DNA of 64,000 nucleotides from Hippasteria phrygiana (GCA_037893225.1 JAZGUH010000409.1:868001-932000), one strand, 5' to 3'; shown: positions 34,421 through 47,371, counted from the stretch's first letter. A program made the numbers and translations. Notes: generated by a model from the letters alone, not told the origin.

Positions 34421-37055
34421 TTCAGAAAACAATGGGTTTTTTTTATTCTGGAAAGGGGTTTCTAGTATCTGAATAAAATTCATTAATATTAAATCTATTC
34501 CCTTAACATTTAGTTGAATTCAAAAGGAAAGTAAGACTTGTAATAATATGTCAAATGTATCTTGCAAGACCTTACAATGTACATTGTAATTGTTGTACAG
34601 ATAGAAACACAAAGATCATGAACTGCCTGCCTACATGTAGAAATATTCTTGGGGTTCATACTAACTATTGTTGTTTTCTTGAAAGCCTTACAGGCTTGTA
34701 GCCAAATTATGCAGGCTATAATTGCCAGGAGGGGTAGCAGGGAGCAGTAACATTATTAAGGTTATCAGCTTGTACATAGCCCCCTCTTTTGACGATTATG
34801 TACCAGTCCTTTTTTGATCAGAATTTTATGAACTAGAGATAAAGTTTGACTCTTTTTTTATTACTCAGGACAACGTTCACACTATTCTCACATTTGTGAA
34901 AATAACAATGCCATTTCTTTTAACTACATTATGTTCGATCTAAAAATAAATAACTGAATGATGAGACGTTACTGTAAACTCAAATGTCCTTCCACCAAAA
35001 TGTTAAACCGCTAATTAATCTTAACGCAGGCACTCGATACAAACATAAACATTTTATAGTACACTTTTTAAAAAGGTACGTCTGTGTACAAATGACTCAG
35101 AAACGCACTGGATTAGGCGGAAGAACGCCGACGGGAATCACGGGAGTCGTGCGCATCGCGGGCAAGCGGCGACCGTGGTCAAACATTGGTACATGTACAT
35201 GTACTATAACCTGAATAAGTAGTACATGTTCAAACAACCCTAATTTTCACCTGTTTTGCACGAAATATTCGCTTATTACTTTTTATGACATGAACAATTC
35301 ACATGTTACATGTACCGAGTACATGTATCGGATGTACTGTACATGTAATGTATGTACTGTACATGTTGACTATACATTACATGTAGACTTGATGTGCGGA
35401 AATATTGTTTCACACAGCGAGTTGTTTACAAGTGCCAGTGGAATAGCGACCAAGTGAAGTTGTTTCAGCTCCATCTATCAACTGTTAAACAAAAATGTAC
35501 TTCTTAGTTCTAGATTAAAAAAAAACATTTCGCTGCTAAAGAACTGTCTGCAGCCACTACCCCTCTTTTAGTAGCATGATAATTTTGTTATTGAAGTGAC
35601 TGGTCAAAATATGCCTGAAGCTTTTTATCGACCTAAGTTTAAAAGCAAGATACGAACAAGATACATCCAAATGAATGTACACATAATACATAGACCCTTT
35701 TACGGATACCCCGTCTGTGGGATTTTGTGTACAAAATTTAGTGCAAACTGTCCCACAGTGACAAAACACGTTGCAGTTTTGCTGTGCACATTTACATGGA
35801 CAAGCACCCCGTGTGCCAAGTCGTCCTCTCTGGCAAGAGTTTCAGCATGTACATGTCATAGGTTCTCCAGCGTAAGGTTCTACTTCAACCTCCAATTCCA
35901 TGCAACTTTCAGACAAATATTCCATAGCACTTGTGTACATGTGAATGAAATTTTATGAAATAAACAGATGAAATTTGAACGTTTTTTCTAATAATCTTAC
36001 TCTTAGAGAACTGAGTGCCACGATGTGTGCTACATGTACTTGTTTATAAGTATGTGTGTACACGTATGTGTATGTCAGTACGCAGACGCTGGACATGCGT
36101 GCGTGTTCCAGGGGGTAAAGTTTCCAAAGGCCAATTCTCAGAACAGCCATAAGAAACGGATGGAGGTTAAAAATAGCACATAACCGAAATGAAGCGCAAG
36201 GGGACGCACTCCAATATTTGATTCGTTAACGCGAGATGGCGCGACGATACAGCCCCTTTAAGTGAAATACTCTTTCGCACAGAGCTAGCTGCCATCTTTA
36301 TGCCACTGGTACCGCGCGCTGTCCATGTAATGGCCATGCAACAGTTGAATGGAACCAGCAACCTCAACAGATTGCACATACGTGATGTCAGTCACTTTTC
36401 ATAGACTTGTTCCTGATCCTTCCCATTATCTTTTGGCTTCAAAAATAACGACAAATCGGCGCTAAATAATAACTATAGCAGAACATTTTGCGCTTACTAT
36501 ATGGGATGTTATCACGGGTTAGTAATTTATTTTGGCTTGAACGCACTACTCACGCTTACTTTGCGTAAGTTAGAAAATGATAGAGGGACCGGGAACTAGT
36601 CTATGATTGATCGCGATGTGCTGAACTAGTTCCTGCCGCATGCTATGAAAAATACAAATGCATAATAGAGGCCGAAACCAGTCTGCACATATGGGTATTA
36701 TAAACATTCAGTGGGCATGTAATTATTCGCGTGCTATGACGAGCTTTACCGAGGATTAAAAGTTTTGATTTTAGATTTTTTGGCCGGGCGCTGGATTCGG
36801 ATATTGTGTGGAAAAAGCAAACGCTGTAACTTTGTAAATTTAGTAAAAATGCTGTATTCTGCTTCACAGAAGTGAAAATGAAACACGACCCCCCTTTTTC
36901 CTTCCAAAAATAAAAAAGACAGAGGGAGAGGGACTGAAAAAGATAAGAAAAAAGAGGGAGAGATTAAAAATGCACCCAGACCACTCTAGCAAGGGGGGCA
37001 GGCATGCCTTCGGCGTAGGCGCCACAACTTGCCTTCACCATTAGCTGCTTGGTAG
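34421..37055. other. Intron 2 sequence, no gene found
   Basis: TACATG-rich segment at 35295-35385. A GGACCGGGAACTAGTCT end of the AGACTGG family is near 36586. Open frames at 35596-35958 and others show no domain. Confidence 0.5.
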
Positions 37056-37503
37056 ATTTCACGTGGGTCTTGTTTAAATGTGAAACATTTGGGCTTACAC
37101 ACTGTCAATCTCGGTTAACTAGTTATTAAATCATTTAAATATGGTGCCATTCTTAAGCAGTATTAACATGCTAATGAAGGGCAATTTTTCATACACATTA
37201 TGTGCACATGGTAGTATTTGAGAACCAAACAATGCATTTCAACAGTAGTTTTTAAAATGTCGCAGCTTTGGTTTCCCTTTTACACGTGAAACCGTGAACT
37301 ATTTAGGACACCATACTGTCAGGAAATTAGTCAGATGTTTCATCCTTTGCTACCAGATATTTAGGTACAAGTACTATAATTTGAGCAACTAAAATCATTT
37401 GTATATATATATTTCACTGTTGGTCTACCTCCATGGTAATACAAGGGAAACAAATATCACAATGTAAAGAGGGACACCGGCCCCCACATTTATGGAATCA
37501 CCC
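37056..37503 (-). mobile_element. TGGGT-ATTCCATAAAT element, partial inverted copy
   Basis: 448 bp matching the left half of 25970-26970 in reverse, ending ACATTTATGGAATCACCC. The other half is absent at 37056. Confidence 0.8.
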
Positions 37504-38230
37504 ATGTACGTTTGAAAGCTAGGGTAAAATGATTAGTGCCCGAGTGAAGCCAATACATGTATTTGTCAAAGTCTGATGCGATTCAATACAAACATACAAA
37601 GAGATCGTTGGCTACATGTACATGTACATACGCTCATTCCCCTGCTTTTCTAATCACGATGGGCTTACATGTGTGTACTCTTCAAGACGACACTTGCATG
37701 AGTGAAGTGTGAAACTGCTACACTGCCATAACTTGCATTTTTTCAGACTTTGTGTTCAAATATGATACAAGTTACAAAATGTAAACATGCTTAATAAACT
37801 TCATGTTTGTCCAAAAAAAAAGATTTTCTTTCTTATCTCTACACACTTCAAAATAACATTTTGCTCCTTATTTGGAATGGGTCAAAGATTTATGAGCAGA
37901 GATATTTACTTGTTGTGCATTTTGGGATAAAACTAAATGTGTACATGTACCTGTATTACTCACCATGGTGCTAGAGGAAATAAAAACTTGGTGTGTAACA
38001 TTAGAAGATGCATCACACTTGACACAATCAAGACTAATTGTTAATAATTATTGTTTTTTTCTATTTCTAATAGCATTTATAATCTAATGCTGCTCTGTTA
38101 AGCCGTACCAGATGAAGTACATGTACATTGTACATACATGTACATTGTACATATTGCTTTCTAAACATTGTCAGTTTCCTATTGAGGGAACAAATTTTTT
38201 TTTAAACTTTCTGATTCATTTTCTCCACAG

Positions 38231-38275
38231 ACATTCATCAGAGAATTATTACAAAGGATTGAGGTTTTGAGTTGA
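38231..38275 (+). CDS. PPP1R14: PPP1R14-family PP1 inhibitor, last coding exon (residues 124-137)
   Basis: Follows a TTCTCCACAG acceptor with a pyrimidine tract. It encodes TFIRELLQRIEVLS and a TGA stop, the C-terminal helix of the inhibitory domain (compare FISGLLDKI in PHI-1). Phase 0 with exon 2. Total length of 137 residues is close to the 145-147 of vertebrate relatives, with a shorter tail after the helix. The 3' UTR presumably runs on; the first AATAAA downstream is at about 39586. Confidence 0.85.
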   Translation, partial: TFIRELLQRIEVLS

Positions 38276-40076
38276 GAAACTGGGACTCCCTGTCGATGAA
38301 GTTCCACACAGTCCATACATGTACTAGTGCATCTAGAGGGGGGTTCTGGAACATTTATAGAAGCTACAACCACTACATGTACAGTATATATAAACAGCAG
38401 GGCCAAGGATTTACCCCGGTCAGCCACAAGGGAAACTGATAGATGCATTCTACAAGTGCTTTCTACATCGTATAAAACATGGGATTGTGTGCTTTTTGTA
38501 CATGAACATGTTTATTACTAAGAAAAGAACTACAGATAATTATTATTTGCTGTACAAACAATTGTGCTTTTCTTTTTCAGTTAGATTTTATGTTTGTCCT
38601 TATAATGTACAATGTATGCTTTTTGACACCAAGTTATTATTCTGTGTACTTGATCTGTAGTCTACCGGGATCCATCTACAAATTGTCTTATGTACTGGCG
38701 TTAGTTGAAAAGATGTGTCATTTACAGTGGCAGCATTTTCTTCAGGAATAATTTAATTAAATGTTCGACATTGAGGCTCTCAGTTGACAACCACGTTTGG
38801 TACAATGTACACATGGATGTTGTACAGCTACATGTACAGCTCTTGTAGCTTGATATATCCATGCTTTTTGAGGATTGAACCCTGAATAATTTATTGCACC
38901 ATTTGGTTAGCATTACCAAAGTTATTCGCTTTCAAATGAGACATGTACGTTTAGTCATCGAATAATTACAAATTTTGAATCATTGGCATGCTGCCAATGA
39001 TTCAGTTACTTATGAACTGATACGTGAAACTTGTAAAACCCATTTTTTACATCATTAGGGACTACAATTGAAAACAAGCACAATTTTTTTGTTGAAGGAC
39101 ATACAATGTACATAATATTCCGGAAAATGAAAAAAAATGAAGATTTAACCGAGCACAGAAAATTGCCATGCCAAAAAATGGACACACACGTATGCTCATA
39201 ATGAACATGTACAAATGTACTTTGATAAGAAGCTATGTGTACGGAATGGCATTTGTTATAAGTGACTTTGGTATTAATACATTTACGTTTATTCTACTTA
39301 ATCAAGAATTTGTGTATTTCTAAAATTTGTTTCATTGTTGAGGGGGTTATTGCAAGAATATGATGGGGTCAATCCGTGTAAGATCACCCAATGGTCAAAG
39401 GTCATGATTTCAAACTTCAAATTGCCACTACATAACAAATAGTGGCAGATTTTGATTGCTTATGCAATTACCTTTCCAAAGACACACATATCAACAGATT
39501 TGGCCCACTGGTTACAGAGATATGGGCATTTGAAATTTGTTGTCATAATGGCTCAGACCCTTTTTTTTCGGGAAAAAAGTAAGTAAATAAATAAATTTTA
39601 AAAAATGTTGATACTACATTTAAATCTTGACTACATGTAGACATGTATGATCAGCAAAAAAATGCTAAAAAAAATTCCCTACATGTACCTTCCTACCCTA
39701 TTTTCAAATGCCATGTAATCGGAAGCAGAACTATTTTTTTGGGCCAAATGAAAGCTTCTGGACAATTTGTTCTTCAGCCAGTCCAGCCAGATTGTAGTGA
39801 GTTTGTTTAAAGATAAAAGTACTTACTCAAAGAGGTGAATTATTGTAATTGTTTGTACAAATTGTTAATGAGGATAAGTTGTCATATGACATTCAATGCT
39901 TCTTGATATGTACTGTATGTGCATTGACTTTCATGAAAATTTTGTTTGTTTTATCAATTTTTGTAGAAAAATGTGAGGACATTGAGTTTGCTTCAAATTC
40001 AGATAATTGTAAGTTTATAATGAAGCAAATAATATTCTTTTGAAGGGAATGTTAATTCATTACTATTTTCTATCAT
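38276..40076. other. Probable PPP1R14 3' UTR and downstream sequence
   Basis: No coding signal. AATAAA occurs twice at about 39586-39595, a candidate polyadenylation signal. TACATG words near 38110 and 38820. Confidence 0.35.
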
Positions 40077-40446
40077 TTAACCCTAACCTTCCCAAATCCT
40101 CCAAAAACCTTCTTTGCCAAAAGGATGAATTTGGAGGATTGAGGGTCTTTGGAAGTTGAAGCATCGTAGGATTTTGCAGGATTGAGGGCATAAGAGGATT
40201 TTGCCTCGGGAGGAAAATGGAGGATCCAGGTCATCAGGCCCAATCTGATGCTGGATGATTTCGGAGGATTGAGGTTACTGGGGTGTTTACAAAAAGCCCT
40301 GTAGGATTTTTGAGGATTCATGCAATGGTCCCCATAAGAGGATTTTGGAGGATTCAGGTTACATGCAGCTTGAACACTTTGAAATCAGAGGATGTTGGAG
40401 GATTCAGGTTACTTGGAGGAAAAATGGTGGAGGGAGTTAGGGTTAA
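40077..40446. mobile_element. GGAGGATT-iterated TTAA element, reference copy
   Basis: 370 bp, TTAACCCTAACC...GTTAGGGTTAA with intact TTAA on both sides. It contains ten or more GGAGGATT or AGGATTTTG words. Close match to 3322-3690, 37 kb away. Confidence 0.85.
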
Positions 40447-40646
40447 GAGAGAATTTCTGAAAATGTTGGATGCTGCACTCAAGTAAATGGTAGCTGTATT
40501 TTGGGCCAAACCAACCCATGAATCTGGCTATTAAGTTTATGCCGTTTTTCCTACTGGAACCTTTTTTCATTTGGGACTTTAAGCAGTAAGCACAGAAAAA
40601 TATTGTAAATTCAATTATCAGCAGTTATTGCTAAAAAGTTATAATT

Positions 40647-41015
40647 TTAAATGTAGTGTACCTGATTGGTCATTGTTGCAATTTTCAGAAATGAGCGGAT
40701 TTGGGGGTTAGTATTTTATAGGAAATATCGTTTCACTGACCTGTTCAAAGTTTTGCGTTGTTGGATGGTGAAAAAAAAATGAGAAAAACGGCTGACCAAA
40801 GTCTACAGGGCAGTTTTCCAACGATTGCCGGCCGGAAATCATTGGAAAACGATATAAATTTCCACCTTTCTTGAAAACGACAGCACACCTGGTGCCATCA
40901 TTTCACAGGATGATTGAGACTACTATTCATGTAGTCTAGTAAGGTATTTCGTAAGAATTCAGTAAAAAAATAAAATTGGAGGATTACCAATCATGTACAC
41001 TACATGTACCTTTAT
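40647..41015. mobile_element. TTAA element, GTACACTACATGTACC family, full copy
   Basis: 369 bp, left TTAAATGTAGTGTACC, right GTACACTACATGTACCTTTA (TTAA decayed to TTAT). The interior has GCCGGCCGGAAATCATTGG, GAAAACGATATAAATTTCCA and GCACACCTGGTGCC. Inverted at 43553-43967. Confidence 0.75.
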
Positions 41016-41200
41016 ACTGACGTTTTCCAGCATAAGGCGACCGGTCACCGTATTTCTATGGGCATGGGGCGACCGACCGGCTTGGGGCGACCGATTACCG
41101 GTCGCCTAAAAAGCAATAGGAAGAGATAGGGTTAGGTTACATATTTTTTAATGCAGAATGCCCATAGACCGGTCGCCCTATGCTGGAAAAGGGCGTTATA
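41016..41200. mobile_element. GGCGACCGGTC word-iterated MITE
   Basis: Inverted ends contain TTTTCCAGCATA(A/G)GGCGACC. The left arm holds five GGCGACCG words, the right two. It directly follows the previous element; TATA at both edges may be the target duplication. Confidence 0.7.
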
Positions 41201-42044
41201 TATAACACTACTTAGTCAGCATCACTTTTTTGCTAAAAGTAATACATTATACATGTAAGCATTAGATTATTTTTATTGATTTTTTTGGGAGGGGGGGGGG
41301 GAGATGGGTGGGTTTGGGGTGTTTTTGTTTTTCATTTTTTCAAAAAGCAAATACCTCTATAATTCTTAATTTGTACTTGCCGTTTCATTTTTATAATATA
41401 GAAAATGAAATTTGATGTGACAACCTTGCTGTTGTTTTAGACTTAAACATAGCTTTATGTGCAGTGCCTATTAGATTTTTTCCTTGAATGGAATGTTTTA
41501 TGATTGTTGCAATATTTTGTAGCTATACATTTATGTTTTCAGTTTTGCTTGCTAGTGCATTAATAAGTGTTTGTATCATCAGATTTGAGTAGTTAATTGC
41601 TATTTTTACTCTTTTTATGTGGGTGGAGGGTGAATTATTAGTTAAGCCTCATAAAATAAATTATTAGTTTATCATCTGATTGAAAAGATAAATTGATGCA
41701 GCGCGGCTCTTTTTCCCAAAGTATAAATGTCATAGGGACAGTACAATTATGTTGATGACATGTGTGTACATGTTGACTGTACAATGTACATACAATCAAT
41801 GTATGTTACTAAGGCCATCCCCACAGGACTCGGATTGGGGCGGAAAATGTTATGAGAGATGTCCCAAAGAGACTTTTTTGTTGGGGGGGGGGGGGGTGGT
41901 TATAACATACAATCAGAAATTTTGTAAGAAGAAGAAAAGACCGATTTGTTGAGCACAAACTGACAAACAGTTATCTTTAATTAAGCATGCATACATTTGT
42001 ACAATGTTCATGGATGTTATGTGCACACTTTATTGTAACATTGT
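41201..42044. other. Unannotated sequence with two G-runs
   Basis: G-rich runs near 41288 and 41883. No gene. Confidence 0.5.
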
Positions 42045-42265
42045 ACACACGTCATACTTTCCCAATACTTCGAGGACAATGCTTTGTGTTTCCTATTGTT
42101 CCTTTAATATAACCTAAACCCAACCCCATAGACTAAGCACGTATTTTTACTTCCGAGGACCGATTTCAACAAAAGACCGACTTGCGAGGACTGAAAGGTT
42201 CCTTTGTATTTTCTTTCTCCTCTTGTCCTTATAACCTAGTACACACATGTAGGCATACACATCCT
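42045..42265 (-). repeat. GTCCTCG word-iterated unit, copy 1
   Basis: A unit of about 200 bp in reverse orientation. Four GAGGAC words are spaced at characteristic intervals, with TTGAAATCGGTCCTCG and TTAGTCTATGGGG between them. Other copies: 43118-43325, 45975-46165 and the tandem pair 53911-54340. Confidence 0.7.
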
Positions 42266-43117
42266 CACATACATGTATGTACCCATACGGGGTACCTCCT
42301 ATTGTAGACTTTACTTTCCTTCTTTTATTCTTCTTCCTTGTCCCCATTGAAATCTCAAAACCCGACCTATAGTGTTAACTGTGGGGTACCTCGATTTCTA
42401 AAGACGCACTTGTGGGGTACGATTGTCCCCCTTTCTTCCCGGTACCCCGTAAGGAGACTAATGTACGAACACTATTTCAAATGTGATCAGTTTTATGTTT
42501 TTCTTTTTCTTTTTAATTTATGGAAGAGTAAATCCCATCACACTGCAGTCTTGTGTTTCATGCAAATCAGTAAGACCATGGTGATGCTTACAATTAGCAA
42601 GTGCTGATATTGGTCATCTGTATTGCATGGGCATCATCTGTGTGATCCAACCTTATACCATCTTGCTGTATGTAGTGTGTCTTGTATCATGCCTTGGGCT
42701 ATCTGGTTCCTTGAAGTGGTGTGCATGTAATACAGTAAGCCAATGCATGTATGTGCGGTACAGTGTACTAATGTAAAGGTTTGAGGGAACATAGTTGATA
42801 CTACATGTAGCTCTCCAAGGTATTGGGTCTGTTTTTTACGTCCAATGTGGATACATACATGTACAGGAAAGAGGAGCTAATATCAACTGTCCATCTGAAA
42901 TATACCTCATACATATTCAATTGTCATTTTTGTTGTCCGGAATTTTATCCAGACCAGTATAGGGTCATTAGCCAAAGCCAACATGCTGCTGGACATCCTG
43001 TACCAAGCCACCAGGATGTGATATTTCAGCATGGAGTTGGTTCCCTGACCACTGGCCTAATATGCATGCTGTACACTGCACTCTGTGCACTGCACAGTGC
43101 ATGCACTGCACACTCAG

Positions 43118-43325
43118 TCGTACTTTCCCAATACATGTACGTGCGAGGACAATGCTTTGTGTTTTCTATTGTTCCTTTAATATAACTCAACCCCATAGAC
43201 TAAGCACGTACTTCTACGTGCGAGGACCGATTTCAACAAAAGACTTGACGTGCGAGGACTGAAAGGTTTCTTTGTATTTCCTTTCTCCTCTTGTCCTCTG
43301 AGATATATACAGAACCTGTACACTG
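43118..43325 (-). repeat. GTCCTCG word-iterated unit, copy 2
   Basis: Same layout as 42045-42265, with the extended word CGTGCGAGGAC. The edge reads GTATATATCTCAGAGGACAA on the complement. Confidence 0.75.
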
Positions 43326-43552
43326 CCCCACATGTGTCATACATGTACGTGATGTGTACAATGTACATGATGTGTACAATGTACCTGCTGTACTCATTGA
43401 AATGGTAAGGCGATATGACTAGTTCAAATTCAGCTCTCATCATGAATATGTATGAGGTATTGTCAAATTGCATGTGCAGTTTAATTTGCCTTGTGGTCAT
43501 TGTGCCATCACAGACATGTACATGCTTGGTACTGCAACGATTACAAAGTAAT

Positions 43553-43967
43553 TTAAACGTAGTGTACACGATTGGTAATCCTCCAATTTTTTTTTTTACT
43601 GAATTATTACGAAATACCTTACTAGACTGTAAGTTAATACATGTAGTAGTCTCAATCATCCTGTGAAATGATGGCACCAGGTGTGCTGTCGTTGTCAAGA
43701 AAAGTGGAAATTTATATCGCGCGTGGCTACCCGGATGAGTGGCGCGGTGTGCGCCACTCGTCCGGGTAGCCACGCGTGCCTTGACTAAAGGCTATCATCC
43801 GCCCGACGGTTAAAAACGAGTGCCGTTTTTCTCTCATTTTTTCGCCATCCAACAACGCAAAACTTTGAACAGGTCAGTGGAACGATATTTCCTATAAAAT
43901 ACTAACCCCCCAAATCCGCCTATTTATGAAAATTGCAACAATGACCAATCATGTACACTGCCTTTAA
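43553..43967 (-). mobile_element. TTAA element, GTACACTACATGTACC family, inverted copy
   Basis: TTAA at both edges, left TTAAACGTAGTGTACACG, right GTACACTGCCTTTAA. It is interrupted by a GC-rich insertion of about 90-100 bp containing the hairpin 43720-43776. Confidence 0.75.
43720..43776. repeat. 26-bp-arm GC hairpin
   Basis: Arms CGCGTGGCTACCCGGATGAG... and its complement, one mismatch, 5-base loop. Absent from sister copies of the host element at 40647 and 47925. Confidence 0.9.
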
Positions 43968-43988
43968 ATGAGCTTTTTCTTGAATCAG

Positions 43989-44115
43989 CTAGGGCTGGTC
44001 CGAATATACCGAATATTCGACATCAACCGAATATTCGATCATCAACCGAATATACCGAATATTCTGTCATCAGCCGAATAATCAAATAACTTTTTGCTGG
44101 TTGGAATATTCGAAA
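43989..44115. repeat. CCGAATATTCG word-iterated unit
   Basis: Seven or more copies of CCGAATAT(A/T)C in about 125 bp, starting GGGCTGGTCCGAATAT and ending GGAATATTCGAAAAA. It immediately precedes the element at 44138. Confidence 0.7.
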
Positions 44116-44137
44116 AAATATATATGCATGTACAAAT

Positions 44138-45279
44138 GGGTCATTCCATGAAGTTGAGACACAATGTGTGACATATTGGTAAACATTTTAAATTGGTGTA
44201 AAATAAATTGGTTACACCACATGTGATTCTATACAATTATTTCATCATAGCTTAGATTCATTGTGACATAATATTTAGTTTAGGGTCCTCTCTCTTGAGT
44301 TTCACATCAACTCCCATAGACTTACTGTGGATAAGTCAACGATGTAACAAGGGACACGGTGTCCCGGTTACATCTTAGTTTATGTTGCTCATAATTCATA
44401 AATAATAATGTTAAAGCATCCAAATCTGTATGTGGTAGTTAGAAAATGTTATCCTTTTACATACCCATCAAATACAGTTGGCTAAAACATTTGATGTAAT
44501 AATTGATTTGGCAAGCCTGCAAGGATGTAACATGGGACACCACTCCATCAAGGGTGTAAAACTAACACATGACACCAATTTAGGGGTTCTTTTTTATGTT
44601 GCATGGACATTTCACATACTGCTTACAGATAAATTATGGAAGAAAGTTCCCAAAATTGTTAGGATGTAACGTGGGACACCACCGTTACATCCTAGTCCAT
44701 TTTGCCCCAATTTTGAAAAGGCAGTCCAATATATTGACTTTACAAGTTAATTTTATTAAAACGATAATCACACAAAAGAAAAGAAATTTAATTCAGACTT
44801 CATTTGATGAAAAGTAAGAAAGCTAGACATGCAGGCAGGATGTAACTAAATTTAACAGAGTGGGACACCATCCGTTACCTCCTTAACCACAGATTTGTTA
44901 GCCATATAACAGAAAAGATGTAAGAGATACTGAAAATATGATTTGGTGTTGTTAAGTTACATGCAGTTTTTCCTAACTTCTCATGTAAAAGAAAAACAAT
45001 TGTTAATTCTTTTAACCTCTGAACCCTATTTGTACTTTGTAAGTTTTTATGTCACAAAACTACCCCATAATTTAGCCCGGGACACCATCACACTTGGTGA
45101 CAAAACATAAATATATCACATATAATGCCCTCATGTTTTGTATCATTCGAAAGCCTTCTCTTACTCTTCAAGTTCATACCATAATCATCATTAAAGCCAG
45201 TTTGGTTTAAACAAGAAAAACAATTACATGATCAAAGAATGCCAAAATGTGTGTGTGTCTCAATTTCATGGAATAACCC
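44138..45279. mobile_element. TGGGTCATTCCATGAA element, copy 2
   Basis: 1.14 kb, direct copy of 15528-16713 apart from a deletion of about 45 bp near 44600. Same inverted ends and the same GATGTAAC/GGGACACC modules. Confidence 0.85.
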
Positions 45280-45464
45280 AAATACGACTCTAATGCCATT
45301 TTAGTAGAAAAGTTACGGAGCTTATGTGAAATGCTGCAATTTGGTGGAAGGTAACTTTTTTGTGGCCAGAGGTTTTTGTTCCCGTCCGTAAAACCCTTGA
45401 CACTTGTAAAAAAATATTTCTGCAAAAAGTTTGGTTTCTGATCAGTACGTTACGTACCCGTAAT

Positions 45465-45625
45465 GGGGGGGGGGGGGGGGGGGTGCACGCCCCCTATAAA
45501 AAAATCGTGTCCCCAAAAAAGTCTAATCCCCCCCCAAGTCACCCCCCTCCCCCACTAATAATTTTGCAAATGCAGAAAATAATAGTATTATAAAGAAAAA
45601 ACACTGAGCGCCCCCCCCCCCCCCC
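45465..45625. repeat. G19 and C15 runs with C-rich interval
   Basis: G run at 45465-45483, CCCCCC-rich patches, then C15 at 45611-45625. Low-complexity; assembly length doubtful. Confidence 0.85.
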
Positions 45626-45974
45626 TCACTGTAACATCCATCCCCCACTTTTCCCCCGATGGAGACATCCCTGGCTACACTGCTGCATGTGTGATGTAGG
45701 TGGTTGTTTCTTGAAACCAAAGAATGTACAATGTACCGGTATGTAAAGTCTTTAATGTGTATGTTCATGCGCAGTGCATTAGGATCTAGTTATTTTTATA
45801 CTATACCCCTAATGATTCAGGACAAACCATTCACACTGCAAAAAGTCTAAGACCTTTAGTGTGTTGCATCAGGTAAAACTTTATCCTAGCCTGTTGACAG
45901 ATTGACCTATCACACAGCCACTAATGTGTTAAAAACTTGGACATAGCCTGACCTGTGTACATTTACTTGTGTAC

Positions 45975-46165
45975 AGGCTCTGTATATACATCCGAGGAGA
46001 AAGAAAATACAAAGAAACCTTTCAGTCCTCGCAAGTCAAGTCTTTTGTTGAAATCGGTCCTCGCAAGTAAAAATACGTGCTTGGTCTATGGGGTTGAGTT
46101 ATATTAAAGGAACAATAGGGAACACAAAGCATTGTCCTCAGAAGTATTGGGAAAGTACGATTGTG
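45975..46165 (+). repeat. GTCCTCG word-iterated unit, copy 3
   Basis: Forward copy: CCGAGGAGAAAG, CAGTCCTCGCAAGTC, GGTCCTCGCAAGTAA, TTGTCCTCAGAAGTA, ending GGGAAAGTACGA. The word core has drifted to GTCCTCGCAAGT. Confidence 0.75.
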
Positions 46166-47198
46166 TGATCTGTAGAGTTGTGACATGGGGTTTGTTGCCC
46201 ACACTGTGGGTGGGGGCATAATGGATCAGTGTGTTCTTATGTTGTACCATTTTTTTGTGACTGTTGGTTAGATACTGCAACCATGAATGTACTGACAATA
46301 TCTTTACTGTGTACGAAAAGTTTTGTTTTAAAGATGTCTATGGACAGATGCTTATTAATCCACAACCTGTTTTGCTGAATGTAAATGGTGAAGATTATTT
46401 GTATACACTGCAATCAGTGGGGCCAAAATAACTTCATGAATAATGAAACACCTTGAACTCAAAAACAAGAATTCATTGGTGTGCATGTATGCTCTGCATT
46501 CGGGTATTGGAGCCGTAAAATACTGCATTAGAGATATCAGGCAGTGCCACTTTTTACATTACTTTTTATGGTATACCTTGAAATTGTATCATACATAATA
46601 CAAATGTAATTACTAGCATTCCAAGGGAGTGTTTCTTTCCTGTATGGATAAAATCTCGTGGGTTCTGCTCCAAATGTAGTTATTCATCACTTTCTTGAAT
46701 AGAATGGAGTGTTCTGCATACATAGGTGTTGTCCTTAATGAAGTAAGATTGGTTATGCATGTTTGTGAAAAACATGTTTTCAAACTGAAATTTTGAATTA
46801 TTACATCAGTATAAACACTAACAGCAGTGATGGGACAGTCTGCAAAAAAGGTGTTTTGAGAACTGAGACTCTTGTAAGAACTGTTGTACCTAGCTGTAAA
46901 TAATAGAACCAGGTTTGCTCTTTGTGTTTGATAAATGTAATTGTATCATTTTTCCAGTTAATAAGTCTGATTTTACTTTGAAAAGTTTGCTTGTACCTTT
47001 TTTTTTTTACAATGTACGGTAGTGATTTGAGTGTAAGAAAGCAAAGATAATCATTATGAAATGAATTAATTTAACTAGAAATGTATCAAACTTCATGTAC
47101 GTGTGTATAATATCTTGGATAATGTGGATTTTTTCTTTTAGTGAAAAATTCTAACTGAAAATGCCCAGTGTATCCTGAAAATTGCGGTTCAGCAAGAA
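46166..47198. other. Unannotated intergenic sequence
   Basis: AT-rich, no gene, RNA or repeat recognised. Confidence 0.5.
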
Positions 47199-47371
47199 TA
47201 GAGTACCGAAGTGATGACGTCAATGCAAGTTTGGAACCAGAATACGTTTGTTATTTTGTGTCCTGTGTGTTTGTATGACTGGCTGTTAATTTACAAAGGA
47301 AGAGTCGAAATCTCCATTTGTTTAGAGCCAGTTAATTGTCGGGTCAACTGACGTCACACTTCGGTACTCTA
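47199..47371. mobile_element. Tc1/mariner-type MITE (GTACCGAAGTGATGACGTCA), copy 2
   Basis: 173 bp between TA and TA with inverted ends GAGTACCGAAGTGATGACG and TGACGTCACACTTCGGTAC. The TIR contains TGACGTCA, identical to a cAMP-response element. Confidence 0.85.
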
